From assembly GCA_003586115.2 (NCBI GenBank), contig QVOM02000073.1, positions 47,692,787 to 47,756,786 on the forward strand: DNA of 64,000 nt, written 5' to 3'. Origin of the DNA: Salvator merianae (taxonomy: Eukaryota > Chordata > Lepidosauria > Squamata > Teiidae). The notes beneath the pieces are model-generated. The model was not told the origin of the DNA, ran no database searches, and saw only the letters and a program-made list of their open reading frames with translations. The position numbers and the translations under genes are program-made. This document shows positions 34,401 to 45,955 of the stretch, in pieces (the stretch's first letter is position 1; every line of letters starts with the position of its first letter).

Positions 34401-36989
34401 GATGGAAATATCTTAGCAAGCTATCCACTCATTTGGTAACCTTATACTAGTCATATTATTTGTTCTTCATGGGACGTCCTGTGAAGATCTTCTAAAACCT
34501 ACAGTCAGCTATCTAGCTGCTATGTTCTGAACTAGTTTCCAGAAAATCATATCTCACAAGTTCTCTCACCTTCATTCAGTTCCAGTCCATTTCTGAGTAC
34601 TCTTCAGTGAGAGCATGTGAGAAGGACAACCATCTACATACACACCATACACTGAGATCAGGATATCTCTGCCCTCTAAAGTTGGACAATTGTGCTCAAC
34701 AAGAAGATTTTCTTAGTTTTGTCACGCAGCATATGGGAACCTTTCTCCAGGATGGATTTCCTGACATCTGATCTATATATCAGTTTGGAATTTAAGCAGA
34801 TTTTTATTGGTAAAGGATATTTTCACAGGCCTTTAAAAAATTAACTAAGATTCCTTTTTTATAATGTGCTAGTACAAATTTATTTCTAATGATCTAATGT
34901 TGCTGTTTTTAATCACTAGTTATCATTGGTGGCTCTATTTATTAACATTTTGTGTTTACTAACCACAAGATATTTTTTTCTGTCCCTGTGTGTATGTAGA
35001 ACATTAAATAAGCTGGTATACAATTTCATAAAGCAATCCTGATTTATATTTTCTATACCAGCAGAACTATTAAGATGGAATACATGTGGTTATCAATGTC
35101 TGGTTATTACAAGCTACTAATTATAATCTGTAATTGCAGTTAAGTATTTTTGAAGTTGTGTATTTAAAAGTGAGGCATTCTTTCTCTCTGAAGCAAAGTA
35201 TTGCTATAACAAGTGTCCTAGTTATTGCATTCAGGAGTTTAACTAGGAAACAGCAATTATTTAGGGCCATGCATGACTAAGGATTTCAGTGACACACAGA
35301 AATGCAAATCAAAGAAGCCAACATATTACATCATAAAAATACACCTATCTGGCCTTCTGAACTTGAGATAGAATCGCTATTTACAAACAAAACACTGTTC
35401 TTTTAAAAATGTAAAGGCAGAATAGCTGCAGAGGCGACACCTAGGGGCAAAATGTGATAAGGTAGTATGACAATTGTAAGCTAAAATTTCAGAACCACAG
35501 CTCATGGACAGCATAAAACTGTTTATGGATAACCAAGCAATTTCAAATAATCTTCAAATTTCTAAAGAACCATGAAAGTGCATTCAATGGCATTTCTGAT
35601 TTGATTAGAACCCCAGTTCATCATTTCTAGAACTATTTCCTGAAGACTGAGTTGTAAATACCAATAAGTGATCAACGCATCAAAGGTGCATCAAAATTTT
35701 TACCTTAAAAACTAGCATACAGGGTATTTTACAAACAAGCATCTAAGTTTTTTTTAAAGTGCTACAGTTTAGCCAAATGAAAACTGTAATGTAAGTTTAA
35801 AAGACATGCTGGATAAGAAAACACTGTAATTCAAATTCATTCAAGTGTTTATTCTTTAGTATAATGTAATATTTAGGGATGGTTAAAGGATGTAAATCCT
35901 GGCCCCACAGAATTTTGTTACAAGAATAATATAGCCCATACACATTGGTACTTTAAAGCTGAAGACCAAAGCCCTATGTACAGTTCCATAGGACTGTCCC
36001 AATGAAAACAATGGAAGTTTGCCTTAACAATATGAATGAACGTCAGTTGTCTCTTCCTGTAAGAGTCCATTTAATACTTCACATTGTTTTAAAGTAATAC
36101 AATAGTTTTTAGAGTTGCATCTGCAGGAGGCACTGAGTCACAGACAGCAGACACTGATTGTATAACTATCACAACTTTTGAGCTTTCCAGAACAGTTCCT
36201 TATTCATTCTGCATGTGATTTAAGAACACAACTATCTTCCTATTTTTTAAAAAAACTCTCAGTGCTCCATCTTAATTCACTTTGTCTTACTTATTGAAAT
36301 CAAGAAAGATGCACTTAAAATTTTGTTTTGCATGACTTTGAAATATATTGAAAATATTTATTACACAAGCACTTAGAGGAAGCAGTGCTTGGTTAGCAAG
36401 CAGCAGTTTCTGTACAAACGAAGGACAATGGGTTTCAGAGCTTTTCACTGGGGAACCAAGGGTAGAAGAACCTATTAGTTAGTTGCCTATACCCAACTCC
36501 AACATTGCAATCCTAGGTACACTGTTCAGTCTTACTTAACAGTAGCTGCTACTGTACCGAGTGGAATGCAACTGTTTAAGCAGGGGAAGAAGAAAAAAAA
36601 AAAAAAGATTAAGAGGAGCACCTCCTTCTTCCATCCCACAGTTCATTCTTCACTTCCAAGTGCTATTGAATCGTTTTTGTAGAATGGAAAAGAATGGTTG
36701 TTAGCAGAGACTTGGGTATCTTAATTGATATTATTAACCAGTCTAAGGGCTGGGCTGACAAGACCACAGCCATACCTCCGTATATCCGCTATCTTCAAAA
36801 GTGCTTTCATCACTTACTGTACTTCTGTGTAACTAGCGCATGCAGCTAGCCCATGCCGAGCCGTACATAGCGAAGAATTTGATTACCGAATATACATCTC
36901 TAAGATTCAGACTTCACGTAGGATGGGAAGAAAACGGGAGCTACATAACTGCCTCCCTACACAGCAAGACGCTGTGTGTTCTTGAGCAC
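31441..36989. other. Repeat-poor block upstream of the CpG island
   Basis: About 5.5 kb with no recognisable transposon, only short A-runs (31676, 32996, 36593). A 123-codon plus frame (33227-33598) has no domain. Such blocks next to a promoter can hold regulatory elements; that is inference. Confidence 0.5.
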
Positions 36990-37756
36990 CTTGCCCTGGC
37001 AAGAAGTCGCCACGCTGCTAACCTCGGGAGCATAGGAGAGAAATCCCACTGCGTGCGATCGCGGCCAGGGGCAGAGAGCAGTGCGGGAGAAGGGAGACTT
37101 CTCCTGAACGAGCCCTCGGTCAGGGCATTCACCTGAGACACGCCACCGCTGTGTGAGGAGGCAAGGCATTCAAGCCAAACTTACGATCTAGGGCTGGCGC
37201 CGCAGAGAGAAGCGATGCTCGGCCAAGATGAAGCGCGACACGGCCATTCATTGCTCCCGCCCGCCTCCGGACTCAAGTCCCCTTCCTAGCTGGCCCTAGA
37301 GAAACAGCCACGCTTCCTTCCGAACGCCTGGACACCGAGAGAGCGAGCGTGCGCGCGAGCGCGCAAGGCAGCCCCACAGCTCCGGATCGCGGCTTCAACC
37401 GGCCGGAACAGAGACCCACGACGACGCCTGAACAGCCCCGTCCCTTCGCCTCCCCCATGCCCGCACCGCGTTGGTCGCGCCAACCCAGACACGACGCACC
37501 TGGGAGACAGGAATGAGTTCGCGTAGCGCCGGTTTGGCAGCCTACTAAGTTCAGGGTAACGCGTACCTTGGCTGCTCGCTCTCCCTAGAAGTCCTTTAGA
37601 GAAGCTGGAAGGGGCCAGGCCTTTTTGGCTTTAGACGGAACGTGAGAGTGGGTGCCATTCGTTTTCCTAGGGGTGGAGAGATCCGAGAGCAAAGCAGAGG
37701 ATTGTTCGCGGCTGACTTTGCCCTTCCCCACCTGGCTGCGGAGATCCAAGGCTTAC

Positions 37757-38110
37757 CTGGAGTCGTGGTCCAACAACGGCAGATGGAGCCCGGCTTAGAA
37801 GCAACCGAACAGCGGCCGCAACTAGGAGAGAAGACGCCAGAGTTTGGGGCTTTCTTCGCAAACAAAACAACAACAACAAAATCTCCCCGAGGAAGGGAAG
37901 GTGAAGGCTGCAGGAGCTTTGAGGAGGGCCGGGGAAAGGAATCGCGAAAGGCTGGAGGTGCCCGGGGTGAAGACCAAGGAGGATGCGCCGGAGGGGGAAT
38001 GGGCAAGCCAAGGGAAGGGAGAAGAGAGAAACAGGACGGGGAGGGGGAGCGCAGCAAGAGGGCAGCAGCAGCTTCCGTCGCAATCCAGGAGCGAAGAGGT
38101 GTAAATGCTG
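37757..38110 (-). other. Candidate non-coding exon 1 of the minus-strand gene
   Basis: Seen: a full-consensus donor, CTCCAG|GTAAGC, ends at 37757 on the minus strand. From there to the CRE at about 38158 the minus strand has no ATG at all, whereas the plus strand has several. An AUG-free, pyrimidine-rich GC leader is what a 5' UTR looks like. The 5' limit (about 38110) is a guess from the promoter motifs. Inference: it splices to the acceptor at 17317, giving an intron of about 20.4 kb. A second, weaker donor (CCCAG|GTGCGT, exon end 37500) could be an alternative. Confidence 0.45.
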
Positions 38111-38157
38111 CTTTGCTGAATTCCTGCCCTATTTCTGCTGTCTGGACCAGCGCGGCC

Positions 38158-38193
38158 TGACGTCACCGATGTATTTTGCATGCTCTACCCAAT
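38158..38193 (-). promoter_or_regulatory. Core promoter block: CRE and CCAAT box
   Basis: A perfect palindromic cAMP-response element (TGACGTCA, 38158-38165) lies 23 bp from a CCAAT sequence at 38189-38193. Further GC boxes occur nearby (GGGCGG near 38246 and 38340). Both motifs sit just upstream of the ATG-free leader when read on the minus strand, which supports minus-strand initiation near 38.1 kb. CREs of this type are bound by CREB/ATF factors; binding here is inferred. Confidence 0.5.
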
Positions 38194-38300
38194 AGCTGAC
38201 ACCTGTGCGGGCATCGGAGCAACACTGGGGGAAGGGAAAGGAAGCGGGCGGGAGCCCCGGGCGGAACTCAAGGCGAGCTGGCCGAGGAGGAGGCGCTGCT

Positions 38301-39897
38301 GGCATTGCCACTTGGGACTCCCGGGGCCCCCAGCTGCAGGGGCGGTAGATAGGGGAGTAATGGTTTTTCAATCAGCCAGCGTGGCCAGCAGTCATAGACC
38401 AAGGGACTTGTAGCCCAGTACCATGGGGAAGACTGCGGGATGCATCTTCCTTAGCCCCAGGGTTCAATGGAAGGGTCTGCCTTTCCTCTCATTGGCTAAC
38501 CTTAGAGCTTCAGAACTGTGGAAGGAAGTTGGACGACTTTCTTCAACTACCCTGTCCTATCTAAGGATTTGGTGTCTTGGGACAGACCTGAGAAGATAGT
38601 GCTGGACAAGAGCCAACACCCCACCAGCAGGTACAGATGGTCCACTGGAAGGTGTCCCTCCTCGCCTCTTCTTTATATTGGCTATGGCAGCACTTTCCAT
38701 CCTACTTTACAAGGCCGGAAAAATCTCACCAGCTGCACTCAGAAGCCTTCTGCTCAATCAGTGCACAATTTCTTTCTGGGGGCTGCTGATAGGGATGGGG
38801 GTGAGTCCCTAATATTTTCATCTTCCAATGCGATGAGCGTGAGTGAGTGGGTGCTAGTCTCTGCTTTTTCTTCCTAAGACTTGTTCCAGGAAGCAGGCAG
38901 CCAGCGTCCCTTCTTGTTTCGTTGTTCCACAACCAAGCAGAAAGGCACGTTGGCCTCAATTCCAGCCTCCATGCCATCCAACAAGAGACCATAGGCAAGC
39001 AGACTCAAGGAGGTGGCAGATGCTCCTTATTGCACCAAAGAAAACTGGGTTTAAGAGGGGGAAACCTGGCAGAAACAAATAATAGAATCAGCTACCAAAA
39101 ATGACACTGGTATGGGCTCTCCTTAATCCTAAACTGACCTTTCCTGCAAACTCACAGACTTATGCTTGGGAGAAAGCTCCTAAATGCAGCATAGATAGAA
39201 TATACCAGACAGAGTCATCAGAGAAGATAGAATTATGATATAAGAAAACTGTCTCTTCGTCTTTCTTGATCTGCTAAAGGCAGCTGGAATTTTATCTCAT
39301 CAAATTCAGAAAGCATAGTCTGCTTGTGTTAACTTCTACATGCAAAGTATCAGTGGAATGCATATTTATGGTTTGTAGCCTAATCCCTTGACTATTTACA
39401 CAATCCCATTGTGTTTAGGGTAGATTTTTCCCAAAATAAATGGCCCCCACAGTACATAATAAACTTATTAATCCTCTGATGGTAGGACAGGAGTTTGCTT
39501 CTCTCCAGTGATTTATATGCACTGTATAAGAAATGGGGTGTCAAGCAGAAGCACAAAAAGCACACAGAACCTTATCTTGGTAAACCTGGTCATAAGTTCA
39601 CCACAGACTAGGAAGTATTGACTATGATTTTTATAAATATTCAGTTCAGCAACACAAATCAGAACAAGCCAGTCTAGATTAAGCAAAGTAACATAGAGTA
39701 GTGTGCAAATATACTTTTTCAGAATTCTTCACTGGTCTAGATATTAAATGAAGTGGCAGAGGATACAGACCTTGGCTGCTCCTAATCTGAAAAATAATAT
39801 GTGAAATAACTCATTGACTTTCAAATGGGGCTTTGTTAAGTGCTATGCAAGTTAATAGGAGCCTACCAAAGACAGGTCACTATGCTAATTTTGTATT
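38301..39897. other. Upstream flank of the promoter, no gene seen
   Basis: GC content falls away from the island. An inverted CCAAT (ATTGG near 38490) and donor-like GTGAGT words near 38801 and 38840 exist, but no exon on the plus strand can be supported. Confidence 0.45.
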
Positions 39898-40066
39898 TCC
39901 AGTGCAGTCTTACATATATATCTGGTAAAAAGTAAGTTGCATTGCATTCAGGGGCAATTATTGAGAAGTAAAGCTTGCAACCCTATCTCAATTTTCTGGG
40001 AGTGAGTAATATTGAGCATATTTACCCTTATTTCTGAGTAGACTGGTTAGGCTTGCATTGCAATCT
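39898..40066. repeat. Short interspersed repeat, GCAATCCTATGCAT-type, two copies back to back
   Basis: Blocks CAGTGCAGTCTTACATATAT...GTAAGTTGCATTGCATTCA and GTTGCAAGCTTTACTTCTC (reverse of 39973-39991), then GGGAGTGAGTAATATTGAGC and TTATTTCTGAGTAGACTGGT, resemble a very common reptile short repeat (from memory). A further diverged piece lies at about 58871-58945. Confidence 0.45.
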
Positions 40067-40489
40067 TCATTTAATGTCATCCTATTTACTTATCTCTATT
40101 TACTACTTAATGACAAATGAATTCTGACTACCAACTATAAGCTATGTTATAGGAGTGAGAGCAGGATTTTGTTTTTGTTTTAATTTAATAATTTGGGAAA
40201 CCAGGGAGATAATATTAAGAAGGAGGACACTAACCATGTGCTTCAAGACTTACCAAATAAATCATCATAATAAATATTATGGCAATTTATGGTAATATGT
40301 AACTTACACAAGCAGGTTCATAGAGTTTACATTTTGAGAAGATGCATGGAAATTGATTTAGAAGAAACATATTTTTCATTTTTAAAAAGGTAGCTTTAAA
40401 AAAAGTTCATTACATAAAAATTCCCACAATCGAGGCCCTATAAAACCATGGATTTGTCACAGATATCACTTCATTATCGATAAACCTGT
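40067..40489. other. No feature recognised
   Basis: AT-rich. The missing 3' part of the CR1 copy was looked for here and not found. Confidence 0.5.
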
Positions 40490-42110
40490 AGAAATAGTGG
40501 TTCCTTTAGAGCTCTTCACAATCATTTCAGTTTTCACTATTCTAATTAATTTGGCATCATCAGCAAACCTTGCTATCTCACTGCTTACTCCTACTTCTAG
40601 TTCATTTAAAAATAAATTAAAAAACACAGGACCCAGTACTGCTTCTTTTTACTTTCCTCATTGCCCATTTATTACTAGAACTTACTCCATGATGAGTTTC
40701 AAGAAAGTACAGATAGGCAATGTCAACTGGATTACCTGTATCCATGTTCTTATTGACACTCTCAATTATTATTATTATTTTTACAAGTTAGTAAGGCTTG
40801 ATTTTCCTTCAGCAATACATTCTCTTCTGTGTGTGCACTACCTAAAACTAATCTTAAGCTGACTGGTCTGTAATTTACTGGATGAACCCCAGATCTTTTT
40901 CTAAAGATTGCTTCAATGTTTCCTACATTCCAGTCTTCAGGCACAGAGCCTAATCTTAGACAAATAATTGTATATTTAATTATTGCTAAAAGATCAGCAA
41001 TTTTACAATTATTACCTTAAGAACTCTTGAATGGATGCTATCTGGTCCCAGAGATTTGCTTGTATTTAATTTATTATGTAACAGAAGACAAACATCCACA
41101 GACAACATTGAATGTGGCTGTGTTTGCTACTGCAATCAAACTAAGAAAAGTTCTAACTGGCTTTAGTAGATAATTTAATATATATTAGTAGATTTTTTAA
41201 TATATGTAGCCTATTTTGCTACTTCTGCACATATTGCAGAAGATTTTATGATTTACACATTTTATTACATTGATTTTAAATCTGCCATAATTTTAACAAT
41301 GTATTTTTAATTTTGGTCTGTGACAGTAATAAAAGACTACAACTAGTTCATTAAGATACACAAGGACCTCCTCCTCCCACTCTGAAAAGATAGGCTCAGC
41401 TTCTGACTGTATGCTCTCTATCTTCCTCAGTGAAAACTGAGGCAACAAATTCATTCAGTATCTCTAGAATTTCTGTGTCTTCTTTAATTTTTCCTTTCTG
41501 TCTGTTGTCATCTAATGGTCCAACTGCTTTCCTGGCTGAATTCCTACTTCTGATGTACTTAAAGTATATCTTATTATTTCTTTTGAAGTTTTTAGCAATG
41601 TGGTTCTCAAAGTCCTTCTTAGCATTCCTGATTGTCACCATGTGTTTGTTGTGCCAGAACTTATGTTCCTTCCTATTCTCCCCATTTTGGCAAGCCCTCC
41701 ATTTTCTAAAACAGTTTTTCTTTCTTTTGATCACCTGTACTGTACTTGTAGGCAACACTGATGTCTTCTTGAACTTGACTATGCCATTTCTTCTTTTATG
41801 TAAACATTGTAATTGAGCGTCCATTACCATGGTTATAAATAGTCTCCATGTATTTTGCAGTGTTGGCACACTTCTGACTTTCCCATTCAATTTTCATTTT
41901 ACTAGTTTCCTCAGTTTGAGACAGTTCCCTATATAAGGTATCTGTTTTCAATTTTATTGGCAACTTGCTGTCTATATTTTCGTTGAATGTTATTGCATTG
42001 TGGTTACTGTTTCTTATTGGATCATCCACACTGACATCTTTTACCAGATCTTGAGCATCACTTAGGATCAAGTTCAGAATATTGTTTCCAGTGGATCTGT
42101 CCAAGGCACC
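40490..42110 (-). pseudogene. Decayed CR1-type LINE, endonuclease end to RT core, 3' part missing
   Basis: Seen on the minus strand, in order: DLVKDVSVDDPIRNSNHNAI (C-terminal endonuclease, SDH-like block) near 42050; the linker FWHNKHMVTIRNAKKDFENH and the FVASVFTEED block (41890-41396); GPDSIHSRVLK near 41040; MPEDWNVGNIEAIFRKRSG and NYRPVSL (40944-40860); VLGPVFFNLFLNEL and RFADDAKLI near 40640-40540. These are the ordered blocks of CR1-group ORF2. The catalytic FADD box is kept, but stops and frameshifts are frequent. The match ends at about 40490 without the usual CR1 3' terminus. Loss of the 3' end is odd for a LINE and suggests a later deletion. Confidence 0.8.
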
Positions 42111-42964
42111 TGCAGTTGAATAGAAGTTGTAGATGAGGCAGTACTCTGACTATTGCAGTGACATCAGGACTTCACTATGGACCATTGCACTGTATCTGTG
42201 AAGGTTATATTATTAATGATCTCTTGACAGCAGAGCTACTCCCAGTGCCCATGCATTAAAACCCACAAGTCCAAGGATGAAAAATAGGACGTCATAAAGA
42301 GGGTTTGGGCCAGGAACGCCCAGGTATTTGTCTTTTACAATTTTCTGTTCTGCATACTTCTCAGAACGGTTGCAGTGGAGTCAATAGACTCTAAAAGACT
42401 GACATAATTAATTAGGCTCACTTGGAAAGCAAAGGGGAGAGTGACAGATCATCTTTCCATCCCTCTCCCATTTTCTGCTAGTGGTAGGACTTCATTGAGA
42501 CTGACAGATTTTGATAAGGTTTACTTTTTACCACCCTGCCTACACTTAAGCTGATTATTAACATTCTATGGTATTCATATTGCATCATTCAGTCTTGATC
42601 CAGCTACAAACACACAATTCTTGTCTCATCTGAATCTTAGAGGGGTCAGGATAGGAACAAGTTTCTTTCACACAGCATTTAATTAAACTTTGGGATTCAT
42701 TACTAAAAGATGTGATACTGACCACCAGCTTGGAACGTTTCAAAAAAGATTCACAATATCCAAATGTAGTGAAATAAGTGATGTCTGAATGCAGCCAATG
42801 ATTATTAGCCCTAATGTCTGTGTGACTTTCTCTGGCATAGAGACAGTATATTTATGAAGGCCAGCTTCTGGGAAATCTTGTGCAAGACCAGGTGTGTACT
42901 TATTTCCTGTTTGTGGTCTTCCATGTGCAACTGGTTGCTTCTGTGAGAGCAGGTTGCTGGACTA
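42111..42964. other. No feature recognised
   Basis: May include decayed CR1 endonuclease sequence at the left edge; no motif readable. Confidence 0.45.
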
Positions 42965-43110
42965 GATCCAGGTCATCTGTTTATTTGTGTACTGTCTTTC
43001 CACAACATGCTCAAGGCAGTGTACATTTATTAGTTATCCAAATCCAAAAACCAAACAGAAAACCAAATAAAAGTATGCAATACAAAATACAATTATACAT
43101 TTGAATATAA
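42965..43110 (-). mobile_element. L2-type LINE 3' tail
   Basis: TTTATTTGTGTACTGTCTTT, CTCAAGGCAGTGTACATTTA and an AAATAAAA-rich stretch give the reverse L2 tail pattern. Confidence 0.45.
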
Positions 43111-43342
43111 AGTCTATCACACAACAAAAGAAAGTCTCAAAACACACACATATGTAACACCCAGTTGTTTTCCCCAGTAGAGCATCTGGTAGTTTTCAGG
43201 TCCAGTTCCGGGCAATTCATTATGCAGAGGTCTTTAGCTGCAGGAGAGTGGAGACAGCAGACAGGAAAGGAAAGACACAGGCAGGGCCAACAAACCACCC
43301 CTGCAGGATCTACAGACCAACTCCCAGCCTACCAGTCTCCTT

Positions 43343-43852
43343 GGGCCTATTTGTACTTTGCACTAGCGAGTGTCAAGGATGCTCACTAGCAAAGAGCTTC
43401 CACACTTTGTGGAGGCCCTCATGACCGGGAGCAGCATATTGTTCCTCTCAATCACGAATAGCTGTGGAGCACAAATTAGTGCTCCACAGCTTCTCCAGGA
43501 GCTGTTAGCTCCTGGTAAGGTGCATTTGCACTACAAATGCATGGCCACAGCAGGCACGGCAGCTGCACTTGCACAATCACTTAATCATGCTTGTGTGTGC
43601 CTATGCACTGCAGAGCGCTGTCGGTCACCATGGCAGTAGCCAGATGCTTCCCAGCCACTGTCATGGTTCTGACCATGCACAGGACACCAGCATTCACACT
43701 GTGAATGCTGGCAACCTGCTAATAGTATGACTAGGGCCACATAGTGCGTATGATGTCTATGTGGTCTTTGTGGTCTATGGTGTCTTTGTGGTCAATTCCA
43801 TTGTAGAATGTTCACTGACAAATATTCCATGGTGGAAAGTGCGACCAGGCCC
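43343..43852 (+). mobile_element. Family A DNA transposon
   Basis: Starts GGGCCTATTTGTACTTTGCA and ends AAAGTGCGACCAGGCCC; core GTCACCATGGCAGTAGCCAG. Longer than other copies because of extra sequence near 43560-43610 and a local TGTGGTCTATGGTGTCTTTG near-duplication at about 43755-43795. Confidence 0.72.
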
Positions 43853-44367
43853 CTTGAGACATGCAGTTATTTTATGCATTGGACTTTGCCTGCAAGACGA
43901 TGGAGACAAAAGCTAGGAAAGAAGCTCAAGCAGGGCCAATAAACCAGCTCGATCAACTGAGTAACTCCCAGCCAGCAGGGCATTAGTAAGTTCTTATTTT
44001 TAAGAACATTCTTTAAAATTAAAATGCTGCAGCAATACTGAATATCTAATTTTTTCCTTGCTACACATATCACCAATCATGTGAAGTCTTTTGCCATATT
44101 TCAAGTGCAGAGAACCAGAGGGACACTGTTTGTATTTCCTGTTTAAACACATTTCCCTTCAGGAACTCTGGCAGAAGCTGGATAGCTCCCACAATTCTGA
44201 ACTAAAGGAGAAAAGGACACTTTGGCACTTCCAAGTAAGGAAAAACAAAGGGAAACAGAAAGTTCCTGGATCATATCGACAAAAATGAAACTTTCAGTCA
44301 CAGAATTGTCCCATCACCTCTGCTCTGTGGTTCTAATCCACTGGTTACTGCCTCTGTTAACCAGCCT
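43853..44367. other. No feature recognised
   Basis: Spacer between a family A and a family B copy. Confidence 0.5.
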
Positions 44368-44760
44368 TAGAGTCTTCCTGCACTTACCTTAGATTCATAT
44401 CTGTCAACATCGTTGTCCTCTTCTGAGCCCCTTTTGTCTGCACAGTGCAGATTAGAGAGGCCTTACCCATTCTGGGATGTTCCATCTGCACGAAATGGAG
44501 TGTATTCTGGCTCAACAGACCCAAATGACTTTCTCGTCTGCTTCTGGGTCAGAATACCAGTAGATTTCAATGATGATGTCTACCAGCATACTAGGACCAT
44601 TGGGAACCCATTTTGGTGGTGCACCTTGGTGGTCCCCAAGGGGCTCCAAGGCCAGGAACTTTCATTCCTAGTCATCAGAGCTGCCTCTGAAGATTGTGCA
44701 AGCTGGTCCAGAACAGAGTGGTATTAGTCCTTGCCTGACCTGGATCAGAACGTACTACAG
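44368..44760 (+). mobile_element. Family B DNA transposon, 3' end unclear
   Basis: Starts AGAGTCTTCCTGCACTTACC. Contains CCATTTTGGTGGTGCACCTT and CCAAGGGGCTCCAAGGCCAG, which are family B core blocks. Confidence 0.6.
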
Positions 44761-45449
44761 AAACATCTTCCAAGTCTCCTTACTTTTACGCAAGTCCACT
44801 GTACTCAGTCACAGTTCTCCACTGTGATTTGACTTAGGGGGAAGACTGTTTTTGTAAAACCATTTTCTCCTTTCATGGCCTCTGTCATTATTATGTGTGC
44901 AGTTCTGCCAAGATCTACTGCAGCAGCTGCAATGTAAAGAACACCATATTTCTGCCATAAATCACCAGAATAAATCATTGCTCCATTCTACTGGCTAGAG
45001 CCCAGTTTGCCATCACCCTGCATCTTGTAAAGCTGTTTGCCTGCTCAACTAGGAGTGATCACCCACTGAGAAAAACAGAAAAACTATTTTAGGTATAATG
45101 GCAGGAGCAAATCAGGTCGGATGAGTCAGCAGTAGGTTTGATTTTAGTTGTTGCTGCTGAGAGAGCATCCAAGACAATAGCTCTGACTAAAAGAGCTGAG
45201 CTAAAGTTGTTTACAGGCTTTTAGGAGCTCTTCTAATATTCCATTAGTTAGATGGGGAGGGGAGAAGAAAGCTGGGGAAGGGGAGGTGGATTTACCTCTG
45301 TTGTTTAGGAGAAGAAATGAAAAATGAGTTAAGGAACAAAACGGAAGAGGAAAATGCATTCCAAAATAGTCTTGGGGCCATTTATTTTAAAATTTGCAGT
45401 TAGCCATCACGCAGCACCTAAGACATGATAGGTGATCTTCAGTCATCAT
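44761..45449. other. No feature recognised
   Basis: Nothing seen except purine-rich stretches near 45255-45360. Confidence 0.5.
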
Positions 45450-45629
45450 GGCCCTTTCTGCACTTGGCCTTATTGTGGATTATATCCCAGAATAGGGACC
45501 TGCTATCCACATGCCAGTGCAAACTATGAAAGGTCTTGCCCAGGGCCTACCATAGTCTGCACTAGCATGCAGATGGCAGGTCCCTATTCTGAGATATAAT
45601 CTGCAATAAGTCTAAGTGCAGAAAGGGCC
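45450..45629. mobile_element. Palindromic DNA element with family B-type ends (180 bp)
   Basis: Left end GGCCCTTTCTGCACTTGGCC mirrors right end AAGTGCAGAAAGGGCC. The arms run inward through ATTATATCCCAGAATAGGGA and its mirror TCCCTATTCTGAGATATAAT, and then through ATGCCAGTGCA against TGCACTAGCAT. The whole element folds into a hairpin with arms of about 75 bp. Confidence 0.75.
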
Positions 45630-45884
45630 CATGACCCTTTGCTTTATAGAGTGGGGCAGAACTGGGCTGGATTGATCCCTTGTCGTCTTTTTCCACACAT
45701 GGTAAAAAAATTAAAAGCCTCAAAAGCAGCTTAGAGGCATGGACCCTGGTGCCTTAATCCACATTAAGGCCAGAAAACGCATTTCCAAAATGCATTCTTT
45801 ACCCTGCTCTTCTGCTGAAGCAACAGCATCCCCTTCCTATGCAGGCATGGTTATTGTTTTAGCTAATTCTTTTTATTTGTTTTT

Positions 45885-45955
45885 AAGTGATTTTGTTGCG
45901 ACTTGCCCTGAGAATTTCAAGTGCAGGGCACAACAGAAATAATAAATCAATAAAT
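45885..45955 (+). mobile_element. L2-type LINE 3' tail
   Basis: GACTTGCCCTGAGAATTTCA...AATAATAAATCAATAAAT is the plus-strand form of the tail. Confidence 0.5.

Larger units (their letters stand above)
17317..37756 (-). other. Candidate first intron (about 20.4 kb)
   Basis: This is the interval between the CpG-island donor and the acceptor of the signal-peptide exon. It holds two DNA-transposon-rich blocks (17.9-25.4 and 27.5-29.7 kb), one solo LTR, one decayed L2, microsatellites including (CAG)n, and an almost repeat-free block at 31.4-37 kb. Additional short 5' UTR exons inside it cannot be excluded. Confidence 0.4.
36990..38300. promoter_or_regulatory. CpG island
   Basis: This is the only long stretch in the window with dense CG dinucleotides and high GC content outside transposons (for example gcgcgcgagcgcgc near 37352). 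The flanks are AT-rich. It has no recognisable transposon. CpG islands of this size in vertebrates usually mark promoters. Several long open frames run through it on both strands, but they are a by-product of GC richness and none resembles a protein family. Confidence 0.8.

Noticed and set aside
37642..38160. 172-codon plus-strand open frame in the CpG island
   Set aside because: The composition is simply that of GC-rich purine-heavy DNA. There is no domain, other frames are equally open, and promoter motifs plus the ATG desert favour a minus-strand leader here.
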